A DNA stretch of 64,000 bases, taken from contig CM062381.1 in NCBI GenBank assembly GCA_031310005.1, forward strand, positions 4,154,001-4,218,000, given 5' to 3'. This document shows, piece by piece, positions 1 to 10,002 of this stretch. Made by a program: the position numbers and the translations under genes. Under the pieces are notes generated by a model that saw only the letters and a list, made by a program, of their open reading frames with translations, searched no databases and was not told the origin of the DNA. Origin of the DNA: Dactylellina haptotyla. Lineage: Eukaryota > Ascomycota > Orbiliomycetes > Orbiliales > Orbiliaceae. The first letter of the stretch is position 1; the number at the start of each line of letters is the position of its first letter.

Positions 1-753
1 AACTATGCCCTCAACTATCGAAGAGGGTCTATGCCTAAGGGACTACTACCTCCCATCGGCACATACAAAACAGGAGGACTTCAAGCTCGACAGGTAGACA
101 GCTCGATAAACGTCCTAAATATCTTCCGCCGCCAGACCCTCGACTGCACGGGTCGTTCGATGTGCGACATGCGGGATACCTGCTGCCTTGATACCAAGCA
201 AATTTGTGTAAGGGTCCTTCTCTCAAATACCATATTTTTCATGACCATATACTAACAAAAGTTATCTGTGTATCAGTGCGCCCCGCCTATCATAGGCTGC
301 TGCGACGAGGATAACAAATGCATGCTCACCCTCCTACCCGCAGGCCTCCCGGGCTGCTGTCCAACATGGGCCGAAAACTGCGGGGGCGACCAATGCGTCG
401 AGCCGGGAAATACCTGCTGCGAGCACTGGTCCTGCGAAAGTGGAAACAAATGCGGCCCGGATTGGAGTAATCCGTGTATCGAAGAAAAGCAGTTGTCAAC
501 ATACACGGGCGCCACACAGACTAGCATCGAAGGCCATGCGCCAACCAGCTTGATTCCGCAGACGTATTTGGATTTGAAGGCATCCATCAGTCGGGCGTCT
601 GTGAGTAGTAGCATCATGGCGGCGAGTATATCGAATGCAAGTGCGGCGGGTACACCTCAGCCTACTTCGCCGAATGCAGCAACTAGGAGGTCGGATGCAC
701 GCTCAACTATTTTATTCGTGCTAGTAGGATTCGGGGCATTTTTTCTTTCATAA
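1..753 (+). CDS. Cys-rich GPI-anchored surface protein, 5' partial
   Basis: Two exons, 1-207 and 277-753, joined in phase 0 over a 69-nt intron with donor GTAAGG at 208, a TACTAAC-like branch point near 250 and acceptor CAG ending at 276. The frame is open to the left edge, so the true start and signal peptide are probably outside the window; the first in-frame ATG is at 31 but has no signal peptide. The exon junction falls between two cysteines of a dense Cys region with several CC pairs, a granulin-like spacing. A Ser/Ala/Thr-rich stalk follows, then a hydrophobic C-terminus ending FGAFFLS, typical of a GPI-anchor signal. Known for this type: small disulphide-rich wall or plasma-membrane proteins of fungi. 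Function is not recognisable. The gene converges on rad21. The splice call is firm; the anchor is inferred from composition. Confidence 0.72.
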
Positions 754-1433
754 GAAAACGTTAATGTACCTCCTTCGTCAGACCAGGACGCAGTTTGATC
801 ATACGAGACATATGTATTTCATTTCACTGTAAATGTTATCGAATAATTGCGCAATTTTTTAGCAGGTCAGAAATGACTGTTCGTTTCTCGCAACTTCGGT
901 GCTGAGAGCTTCCATCATGTCAATTAATACATCCTATATTTCTGAATTACTTTTACAATCATACTACAATAGCATCTAGTTACTTACAAAAATACAAGCA
1001 TATTACAAGAAATCAGCTATTCCAACCGTTACAAAAGTAAAAAAGAACTTGCTACAAAACTGTAAGACTTTACAAAATTTGGATATCCAACATAAGAGTA
1101 GTCATAATCACGGGCACCAAAAACTCCCATCAAAAGGTAATAAGACAGGAAGAAACAAGGAGAGAAAGAAAGAAGCAAGAAAGGGAAGCAAACAAAAATT
1201 AGGCAAACCAGGAACGTGAAAAGATTTTCTATGGATCCACCTTTGGGTCCAATAATTCATGTATCTTTTTTTTCTAATGGCCTCCAAGCTAATTAAGTCA
1301 GTTTGCGAATCAATAAACCGTCGAATCATAGAATACTCTCTATAACAGTCCGAATTATTCGAGAGCAAAATTTAGAAACATAAATCTTTCCAATAGAGGC
1401 ACAAGCCTCAACGTTCATAAGAAGTCAGAGAAA
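754..1433. other. Convergent 3' intergenic region
   Basis: The 3' flanks of the Cys-rich surface gene (plus) and rad21 (minus) share this AT-rich stretch. It holds A/T runs suited to 3'-end formation on both strands and no coding frame with protein-like composition. I see no repeat or RNA gene in it. Confidence 0.6.
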
Positions 1434-3452
1434 TCAAGCAGCGATCTGGGTAGGAGCCGGTCCAATAGCGACACCACCCATTTCGCCTTCTTTCTCGTCA
1501 GCCCCATGCTCTGCCCACTCTCCCCAGAGAGCCTTCTTGCCTCTAACCCTTATCTCTGCATCCTCACCTTGCTTAACGGCGATGGCATCTTTGGTTGCAA
1601 GAACCAAAACCTCAAAGAACATCTTGGTCGCGTCAATCCTGGTAGTCTGACTCTTAGGGAACATCTCGCTAAATACAACCTCTTCCTTCGTTTGCGACTG
1701 GCTCTGGTTGGACCGGCCGGTTCTACCGACTGGCTCAGTGAATTTCTCGCGGAGAAGATGGACGGCGTGTGTAGTAGCCTGGCTGACAATGTTGGCTTGG
1801 GGCTCCTCGGGGAGGTCATCAAGAGTTTGTTCGTGGCGAGGTTCGAAGCCGATACCACCGACGGTGTCGAATGAATCGTCCATGCCAACAGGGTTGTAGT
1901 CGAACTCATCGGCACCACCAATCTGGATCTCTTCGCCATCTGCGGTGATATCAGCGGGGCGGGTAGAGATATCAGCTTGTTCGTCATCATCCTCTGGAAC
2001 CTCAAGGCGCGGCGACTTTCGGGATGGCGAGCCAGCAGCTTCAGTATCTGGAGCCTCGGCTTCGAGAGCACGCTTGCGTTTTCGGTCAGTCATCTCCTTG
2101 ACGAACTCTGGAGAGAGGAGTTTGGCGACGTTTGGATGGACGTTCTTGGGGTAGAATATACTGTTGGCGAGGCCGTTGTTCATCTGCAAGGACATCAAGG
2201 TGAGCATGGCGGGATCGCGGTGAAGGAAGAGAGGATCCTTGAGGATGCGGGTTCGATCTTCTTGTTGAGCCTTAATCTGTTTGGTCTTCATCTCGGTAGT
2301 CGCATCAAATGGAACCTTCTTCTTTCTAGCAGCGCTGCGGGACTTGGTGGGTGGTGGAACATCCGCGTCCATTTCGGATTCGAGACGAAGAGGATCGAAG
2401 TCGCTGATGTCGAGATTGCGAGCCGCGCCAACGAGCTCACCCTCGGAGCCGAGCTCGGTGAGAGGAGAGTCTTCGCGAACACCACGGGGTGTAGGGGCGG
2501 CATCAACCGCGGTCTCGTCTTCTGGAGCAGGAGGGAGGATAGTATCATCACCAATTTCGAGGTTCAGATCATCTTCCATGTCGAAAGTGTCGCCACCGAG
2601 CCCGGGACCCAAGTCACCACGTGAAATATCGGTGGTATCATTAATACCCAAGGTCTTCATCATGTCATAGTCACCGTCGCCATCGCGAGAGATAACATCA
2701 TCGGCGAGATCACGAGGCATAGGAGCGTCTCGTCCGATTTCAATTGACATTGATGGGTCCGCGAAGAGATCTTCATTAATGCCAAGGTCATCACCAAACT
2801 CAATGCCCAAATCCTCCTCAAGTTCAAAGTTGTCTTCCAGATTCAAAGCATTGTGATTGGCAACCTGGGTGCCTCCACGTCCTATTTCCAGTTGAGAGTC
2901 GGAGATGAGAAAGTCGTCAGCGTCGTCGAGGGTGATGTCAGCGGGACGGGAAACGCCAGCGCGGGTTGTGGACATCATAGTACGGTCGAAATCAAGAGGT
3001 TCGGGGAGCAAGAGATCTTGAGCGGAAACGACCTGATCCTTCAGGATGAGGGAGTCCTTGGCGGTGATAGCGTTTACTGGTAGATCGACATTTCCAGGTC
3101 GGAAAGCCTATAAGACGGCGAGAATGGGAATACGTTAGCATTGGATGGATCCAGTGGAAAGCTAAAAAAGGAGCAACTTGGAGCATACCATTTTGATCTT
3201 CATCAGAGCTTCGGTACAGTCATCGAGCAAGTACCTAGCTTTACGGCTGTAGATTCTGACGACACCCAACAACAGCTGGCCGCTCAATCTGAGAGCCATC
3301 GGAGCTTGGTCCTCGCCGACAATGGCGGTGACGGACGTCTGAATGTTTGACGTCAGGATGTTATTTTTGGTGAGCTTTCGCTCGAGATTGGCGGAAAGCC
3401 ATACTCGAGCGAGGGGGCCCGTCTTGCTGAGGAGTGTTTCGGAGAAGAACAT
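1434..3452 (-). CDS. rad21: Rad21/Scc1 mitotic cohesin kleisin
   Basis: Two exons on the minus strand, 3452-3189 and 3107-1434, with an 81-nt intron (donor GTATGC, acceptor TATAG) in phase 0; 645 residues. The N-terminus MFFSETLLSKTGPLARVWLS and the following segment up to KARYLLDDCTEALMKIKMAF are the diagnostic SMC3-binding domain of Rad21, which fixes the start. An acidic middle follows. The last roughly 90 residues (SEMFPKSQTTRIDATKMFFE onward) are the winged-helix that binds the SMC1 head. Two separase-type sites are visible, LEIGR at R164 and SIEIGR at R213, the second matching the S-x-E-x-G-R rule known from yeasts. Kleisins close the SMC1/SMC3 ring that holds sister chromatids together; separase cuts them at anaphase. 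The length fits fungal Rad21. It could be confused with meiotic Rec8, but the N-terminal match is of the mitotic type. Confidence 0.95.
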
Positions 3453-4867
3453 CGTGGCGGCGAGGATTTCGCAACGAGGGAGTGGTGTTCACGGGGAGGA
3501 TGGCGATGAGTCGCGTCTCGCAGAGACAGCGGGGTCGAGTAAGGGTCGCTCTATGGACGATACTCGGTCGACAAGATAAATCCGGAGAGGAATGCCAGGC
3601 TAAGGACAGCAGTATCTCCCAAGTGGGGCCGGCGGGCTAATCGATAGAGGCGGCGATGAGGTTGGCCGGGATGGGGGGAATAATGACGATGGCGGACGTT
3701 GCGATGGGTTGGGCGAAAGGCGACTTTTGCATTGTTTACCTCGAAATTGTGTGGCGCGTCGTCCGTTGCACCCCACAACAACACATCCGCCGCACCGGCC
3801 ACACTTCGCTGCCACAACGCCCCATTTTATACTCCCCCGCTGCCCCATATTGCATATGGGAATATATTATTCTGGCAGATATTTTGGGGAGAGGGGGTAT
3901 CAACCTGACGATGGTACTGGCGATACTCATGCGCTACGCTATACTAATCCGACGGCATTGTCTGCAGAGCATCCAGCTTACTCCGGCGCATGAATGCGTA
4001 TTAATATCGTGGTCAGATCGTCCGAGATATGCTGCAGATATCAAACAGACAGCTGCAATGAAAATCAATGCTCGTTGTCTATACTAAATACCAAATATTA
4101 ATTAGGTCGATATCTAATATATAGAATAGACTCGGGCGCCGGATAATACGTTCATCCGTCTCCAAAATACACGGCTCAGCCTCAATTGCAAGCCCAGCAC
4201 AATCGTAGTCCCGTTGCCTGGCGCTAGCACAATCGGTGCAACTTGGATCATAGATTTGAAAATATCAAAAGCGTTTGCTACGGATATCGTAAACCGTCTA
4301 CTAAAAAGCCCTTATAGTTATCTCCTGGGAATTTACCCGATTGATAATCTTCCCGCAGCTCAGGCCACAACGACGAGTCCAGGCCTTTGTTCCCCTGCGT
4401 TGCGTCCTCGTTTTCCAACAAACTGGACAGGTGGTAGTTCCGAGCGGCAGAGCCGGGTGCAATATGATGACGAATATCCAGCCGGATTGATGTCGAGAAG
4501 TCTCCGGATTGATCTCGCGACAGACATAAAACTCCTCGAGGTCAGTCGTATCGAAGTCATGATATCCAAGAATATTTCCAAACTCGTCTTCGTCCCAACT
4601 CGTTTTCGTTCGAACAAGTGACCACTTGATAGCCTTGCTACCTTACAAACTCCCCCCAAAAAACCTTGCTTAACTAAAGCTTAGCTGCCGCTTTACGACT
4701 TGGCTGTCCAGCTGCCCCGCACCATTTCTCGCTGACCTTCCTCCCTGCACCCCGCCCAGCTGAGTCTCCCAAATAAAGCCACCAACCTCCGTAGAAGCAC
4801 ACGCACAGAGCCTCCCGTCCGAAAAGCCCCTCCGCCATTCGCCCTTCACGATCAAACGTTATCAGCC
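3453..4867. promoter_or_regulatory. Head-to-head intergenic region, rad21 / small Cys-rich gene
   Basis: About 1.4 kb separates the divergent starts of rad21 and the small Cys-rich gene, so both promoters must lie here. Next to rad21 it is CG-rich with CGCGT cores (near 3514 and 3753), which loosely resemble MBF sites expected for a G1/S gene. From about 4080 to 4350 it is AT-rich. No coding frame here looks real, and the sites are too degenerate to call. Confidence 0.4.
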
Positions 4868-5221
4868 ATGTGCCGTTCGTCTACCTGCGGCACTTGCAGT
4901 ATGTATCTCTTACCCAATCAATTACCCCCTCCGATCAGCTGAATCACACCAGAGACTAACTTCCCGCCCCTGCATGCAGACGGCAAGACCTGGTTCGGTA
5001 TGTTTGGAAATCTGCCCTCCGCATCATTCCTTCGGCATTAAATGCATTCGCATAAACCAGAAAATATATGCTAACAAAATCTATTGACATATTCAGGCTG
5101 CGGCCTCCACAAACCCAGCGTCATGGATCAAATCCCCAAAGACCAATGGTGCACCTGCGAAAAAGCAGAAGGTGACCCGTATCCTCCCATGGGATCTATG
5201 CCTTCGTGTACGCTGCAATAA
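4868..5221 (+). CDS. Small conserved Cys-rich (putative zinc-binding) protein, 57 aa
   Basis: Three exons: 4868-4898 (31 nt), 4980-4997 (18 nt) and 5097-5221 (125 nt). Both donors are GTATGT, the acceptors are GCAG and TTCAG, and both introns (81 and 99 nt) carry a CTAAC branch point. The spliced product starts MCRSSTCGTCNGKTWFGCGL and continues to a QWCTCEK motif, ending in CTLQ. The pattern MCRxxTCxxC-GKxxWxGCGxH-VM-IPxxxWC is a widespread family of tiny fungal (and bacterial) proteins. The clustered cysteines (C2, C7, C10, C18, C35, C37, C54) suggest a zinc knuckle; no function is established to my knowledge. Each exon is too short to stand out, so this gene would be missed by an open-frame search. 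It is divergent from rad21. The family assignment is from memory of the motif; the splice structure is read directly. Confidence 0.85.
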
Positions 5222-5624
5222 GACCCTTCCCCCCTTCCTTCCCACGAGCCAGCCTCCGTAAGCTCCGTTTTTTTCTCTAGATTTCTTTTCGTATATTTTA
5301 CCGCAATCGTATACCACCCAGTTTTTGGAGATCTCACTTACCAACCCGGCCTTCTCTTTCCCCACATCTGTTTCTCCCCGAAAAAGTCATCAATCTAAAA
5401 AATATTATGCCGCGATTGTGGGGCTAATTCTTTTTTTCTTCTCGGTTGATATCGGGATTTTCGAACCTGATCGGAAAAAAAAGACAATCCATACTCTTTT
5501 TAATGGCATATACTTGATCGTCTTCTTAGACCTTTTTCTTTCTTTTGGACACTGGAATCTTCATAAATTGGGTATTTGCTATTTTTAAAGTATCTTTTCC
5601 TTGGTTTAATTCGGATAAATATAG
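5222..5624. other. Probable 3' UTR of the small Cys-rich gene
   Basis: AT-rich sequence with T runs after the stop at 5221. No convincing coding frame, RNA gene or repeat is visible. It could instead be an intron leading to the coding-like stretch at 5625-5734. Confidence 0.35.
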
Positions 5625-5734
5625 TTTTGCGGCCACATGAGACTACGGAAACGATCGCAAAGGAGCTGCAGAAGACGAGGAACGAATGGGGTGGTATTCC
5701 GAAGGACAGTCCTGCACCGCCGCCGTCGAATTGA
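5625..5734 (+). other. Coding-like orphan terminal exon candidate
   Basis: A GC-rich island in AT-rich DNA, preceded by an ATATAG acceptor-like site ending at 5624. In one frame it reads a well-composed tail (ETTETIAKELQKTRNEWGGI, then PKDSPAPPPSN and stop at 5732-5734). It has no start of its own. A GTGACC donor inside the last exon of the 57-residue gene, after its EKAE codons, would join it in frame over an intron of roughly 450 nt and give an alternative C-terminus. The donor is weak and the intron unusually long for this window, so this is only a candidate. Confidence 0.25.
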
Positions 5735-8700
5735 TAATAGTGCAATATCTTGAGGAATGGTGTCAGTATAGAATAGTACATTTTGGCCTTTATAGAATCA
5801 ATCAATCGTTTGCTTCATCTTTTAAGCTTGTTCAATTGCGTATTGTGCGATTATTGTTGATGCTGTATCATTTTTTGACGGAATTGCCATAGATACTGAC
5901 GTCACCAGTATCAGATGAGAGCTCTTATCGGCTTGTGTAACCAATAGATTGTTGCAGAAATGGAATTACAATTAATAGGTATTCCAGACCCAATTGCGAG
6001 AGCAATGAATTTTACATGTATGAAACGCCTGTCCCGTTACTTTTGTCATCGAATGTAGATTTGTAAATTTACACATCGGGTACTCCGTCAATTCATACAT
6101 GATCTGTCAATATTCATTCAAATTGTAAAAATGACTTTGGTCATGATGCCCTCCCATCCCTCCGGCTAACTCGATATGTCAAACTCGGTCTTCCGACTTC
6201 ACCAATCTAACCAAGAACACATACCAATGCCGGAACAAAAGTGGAATCTCATGTCGGTAGATAAAACTTATGAAGCCGAAGTTACACACCGATATTTCGT
6301 CATATGAACATGAGAATTGGCCCAGTATAGGCTGTATTTTTTTTTATATCCCAAGGTTGCATACTCAAGACCCACTACCACGGGTCCGTTTAAACCTTCG
6401 TTTATGCAGACGTGACCGGTAAGCACTATAGCTCTTAAAGGAGGAGAATTCTCAAGCCATAGAGTACTTTTAGTCATCCCCCTCAAATGCGAAAGCGGGT
6501 ACGGGATGGGAATATCAAAAAACTGCTCCCGGATCCCGCACCCCGCAAATCCCTTCCCCAGATCTTCGCAAAAGGGAACGTCAAAGGCGCCGTGCCTAAA
6601 CTGAACCAACAAAGCAAGGGGAGCGCATCAACATGCTCCGTTCGAGACCGCCCACAGCCTGTCTTGTCAGCTGTTGCACAGTTTTACTTGTGGAGTTCGC
6701 AAGGCGTGTTAATGTCTGGCGGCATGGAGGCCGAGGTACCTATCGGCCACCTGCCATGCCTGTAGTGACAACCAGCTGCCCAGCGTGTTTCAGGCCGCGT
6801 GTTCATTGGTCCGCCGGAACCGCCTGAGCAACACAACGCCAGCCAGAAGCTCGCCCAAGGCCACGAGGTGATTTGTTACTAGATCATTACTCTATAAATT
6901 ACCCCTCGATTACTCGATAATAATGGCGCCATATGCTATAAATTTCGTGAAATTGGGATTATTTCCTTTCCAGATGAAGTCGTCGAGGGAGCTCGTCATG
7001 ATTACTTTGTACCTCGTGCGAACTCACCACTCGGGAACAAGTTGTTACAACTGCCGCGCGAGCGAAATAACAATTAATGATAATAATGCAAGAGCGAGCT
7101 GGTATCACGAAATGTTGGCACTGTTTGGCCTACAGCGTTTAGAATGAAAAATTCGACGCTTAAGCTATGGCGCTATAAACCCACCTGATCTCGAAATGTA
7201 TCTGGAAGCGAAAAATTTTCTCTCCTATGGGGCTCAATTACCTAATACGACCCATGGATTTGGCACATCTCTGCAGTTTCTTCCCTTTTTTGCTTGCTGT
7301 GTACCCACGGTTTTTTTTCATTTATTTTATTTTTCTAGGCGCGGCCGCCGGGAAGAAGCCGACTCAAAGCGACCTTTCTTGTTTAGAAAAAAGCATTTGA
7401 ATTTCTCCACTTTCATGCAAGCTGTGGCAACCCCAATCGATTGCACCCACTAAAAGGCACCAGCTTCTGACCCCAAAAGCTTGCCTGCCAATAGGCCCAA
7501 GGCTAGCCCTACCCAAGGGGAAGTCAGCGGAACATTCTTCTAAAAAAAATTTCTTCGAGCTCGTCCGCGACCTTGCAGGGTTCCCCGGATTTTCGAGCGT
7601 TTAGAGTTTAGACTGGTAGAGTTTTTTCTTCTATGGAAGGCCTTCGATGCGGCCTTTCCGCCCAAGTTACCGTATCCAGCGATTTCATTGCGATCATGAG
7701 AGAGAAAAGAAGAAAAGCACTCAGAGAGCTCGTCTACGATGCGCGATTTGAACAATATACAAGAAAAGGAACCTTTTACCTAATCGTTGGAGCTTTGTGG
7801 CTTCCACTTCCCCCGGGGAAGCCAGGATGAAGGAGCCGGTGGGAGTTTTCTTCCCGCTGGAGGTATTCGCACGGAGGACGCTGAGGCTCCGGTGATGCGG
7901 CGATGTGTCTGAGCCAAATTGCAAGCTTGCAAGCTTTTTACCTTCGCTTGTGTTGTCGCGGGGTGTTACTATTCTTATATTTTAGTCACATCTGGTTGCC
8001 GAGTCGAGAATGAGACCGTAGCAGGCCTGTCTCTCGCCACTCGGAGGATACGGTGGCGGCTACGGTGGCTAGACAGCTGACAAGAGATGACGATATATGT
8101 ATGTGAGCTCTGTTTCTAAATAGCAAAAAGGGGCCTTATCTCGAATGGACGCGAGGAATGTCAATATCTGGACATGTTGGTGTTTTGGGACCAGAGAAGA
8201 GGGTGGTGGAACGGGAGCTGTAAAGATAAGGTCCAAAAGCTGCTGAAAATAGGCACATGCATGGTACATCTCCCACTCTCGCCCTCGCTGGATGTTCTCT
8301 CGTTCCCCCGGTCCTCGGGCTGTGCTTGCTACTGGTGGCCAGAATGCAGAACCTTCCTTTCGACGACGTCAATTGGAAGGGGAGAATAGCTGTTGGAGGA
8401 GGTACCTGCAGCAGCAGGAAGACGGTCGTCAAGATCGGCTGCATTCCATTCGGTTCTTGCTTTTTCCTTCGTTTTTCTTTCCCTTATGCATGATCTTTCT
8501 TTTTCCTTTGCTTTTCTTCTTCCTCGAGATTGAGCATATCATTAATTCTTGACACCATGTTGGGATATCGGGATGCGAGTGGATGTGTTTTTGGTATCAC
8601 CAAGCTTTGCAAGGGACCTCGAGCAGTGAAGCTCGTCCGCATGCATACCGCAGCTTGTAGCTTGCGGTTTCCGCCCCAGGCAAGATACAATTGAACCGGC

Positions 8701-10002
8701 CCAAAAGATATCAGAATCTGACCATGCCATACCATCCATACCGCGATAGATAATAAAATAGTATAGAGATAAACCCGTCCTAACATTCTTTTGGCTGTAA
8801 CCTTCGAGATAAGGCTTCCGGACTCGTGATATAAAGACCCTCCCTCTTTCCCGGAGACAAAAGGGAATCGTCTACCTCGAGGCCCCATCCGAATTTGAAT
8901 ATTCTCTCCCATTCCCTATACAAAGACCCCGTCCTATCACGCGCGCGCACATTCCATACTCAAGACGCCCGCACGCAGGTCTCGTACCAGAAACAAACCT
9001 AAAAAAAGTCTTTACCTCGATTGCCCTTGTCTCGTTTTTCTTCTTCCTGATTTTCCCCATTCTTGACTCAAAAAATAAAAAAAGTACCTCTTCTGCTTCA
9101 AGATTGTTGCTTTATCTCGCGGTTTATCCGAAGAGTTCATCCTATCACCTGCATCCCCCAGGCGAAGCCCTCAAGCTCGTTTTGGATAGTACAATCGAGA
9201 AGGCCTCGCTAGCTGCAAAAGGTGTAACGGTCGCAGAGTCAAGCTCCGACAGTTAGCACTTCCTAGACTTCCTACATACGTATCGACGCGTAAAGCTAGT
9301 GCGGTATACACTGGGAGAGTATTTATAGGGGAGACTGCATCCAGATTCGAAGGGAAACCGATCGTGTTCGGCCCCTTACTACAGTAAACTCCTCCACCAA
9401 AAAAAGCTACAGGAGCTCAACCCTGAGATCTGTTGGTAAGCAATTAATTTTCTGACCGTGATCCATCCGTCCACCCAGCCAGCACCGACTGTGCAATTTT
9501 CGGGCGTTTCTTTTTTGTGGCACTGGATTTGCGTCATTTCGCAGGCAGCCCCTTTGTGCAGCTGCTCTGTTCTGGCTGGCCCCGAGCTGAGCCCCGGACG
9601 CGGCCAGCGGCCTTGTTCGCTTCGGCATGGCTCCCGATGCTACCCAGCACCCACAAATAGCAAAGCGTTGCAGTGACGGCGCATAGTTCTGAGATATAAC
9701 AAAGCTAATCCTGTCCGTTCAGCTAATTAGCTAGCTCGAGCTGCTATTTCCAATCACAGGTCACAATACAGTTCCATCGGCCGAAGAACGTTCGAACGGG
9801 CCAGGTTATTACGTAGCATCTTGCAAGGTTCACAGAAGGCTTCCTCCTTAAATACGCCGGCCTGCCCGCACCGCTTCTGATCTGCTCCCTCCAACCTCAC
9901 CCCAACACAACAGCGTCTATCACCTCTCCCCCATACATTCCATCTCCCGTTCCCACTACAGGTTCCCCTCAAAAGGACACCTTCAGATACACATCCACCA
10001 CA
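5735..10002. other. Gene-poor intergenic region upstream of GDH2
   Basis: About 4.2 kb of mixed composition. I tested the open frames on both strands and none has protein-like composition plus plausible splice sites. The last 150 bp are pyrimidine-rich (CCTC/CACC runs), as is usual for a strongly expressed fungal gene, and should hold the GDH2 core promoter and 5' UTR. A zinc-cluster-like codon run at 9214-9252 is treated among the findings. No tRNA or 5S-like sequence was seen. Confidence 0.45.
5892..5912. repeat. 21-bp perfect inverted repeat with central CRE octamer
   Basis: GATACTG and CAGTATC are perfect 7-bp inverted arms around ACGTCAC. The sequence contains the CRE/bZIP palindrome TGACGTCA at 5897-5904. 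It lies in gene-poor DNA about 170 bp past the coding-like segment ending at 5734. It could be a bZIP (ATF/CREB-type) site or a small hairpin; no target gene is obvious. Confidence 0.4.

Noticed and set aside
65-165. An extra intron in the first gene ending at the CGCCGCCAG before TLDC
   Set aside because: The candidate intron would be about 42 nt, shorter than any other in the window, and the frame is open without it.
1977-2624. 215-codon plus-strand frame
   Set aside because: Antisense to the acidic linker of rad21; no start context, domain or splice evidence.
3500-3760. CGCGT cores as MBF (G1/S) sites for rad21
   Set aside because: Only partial matches to ACGCGT; expected by chance in CG-rich DNA.
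6268-6612. 114-codon minus-strand frame
   Set aside because: No recognisable motif, signal or splice sites; flanked by AT-rich DNA with stops.
8484-8912. 142-codon minus-strand frame between the small Cys-rich gene and GDH2
   Set aside because: Composition is not gene-like, the N-terminus reads through A/T-rich promoter-type DNA, and there is no plausible intron or motif.
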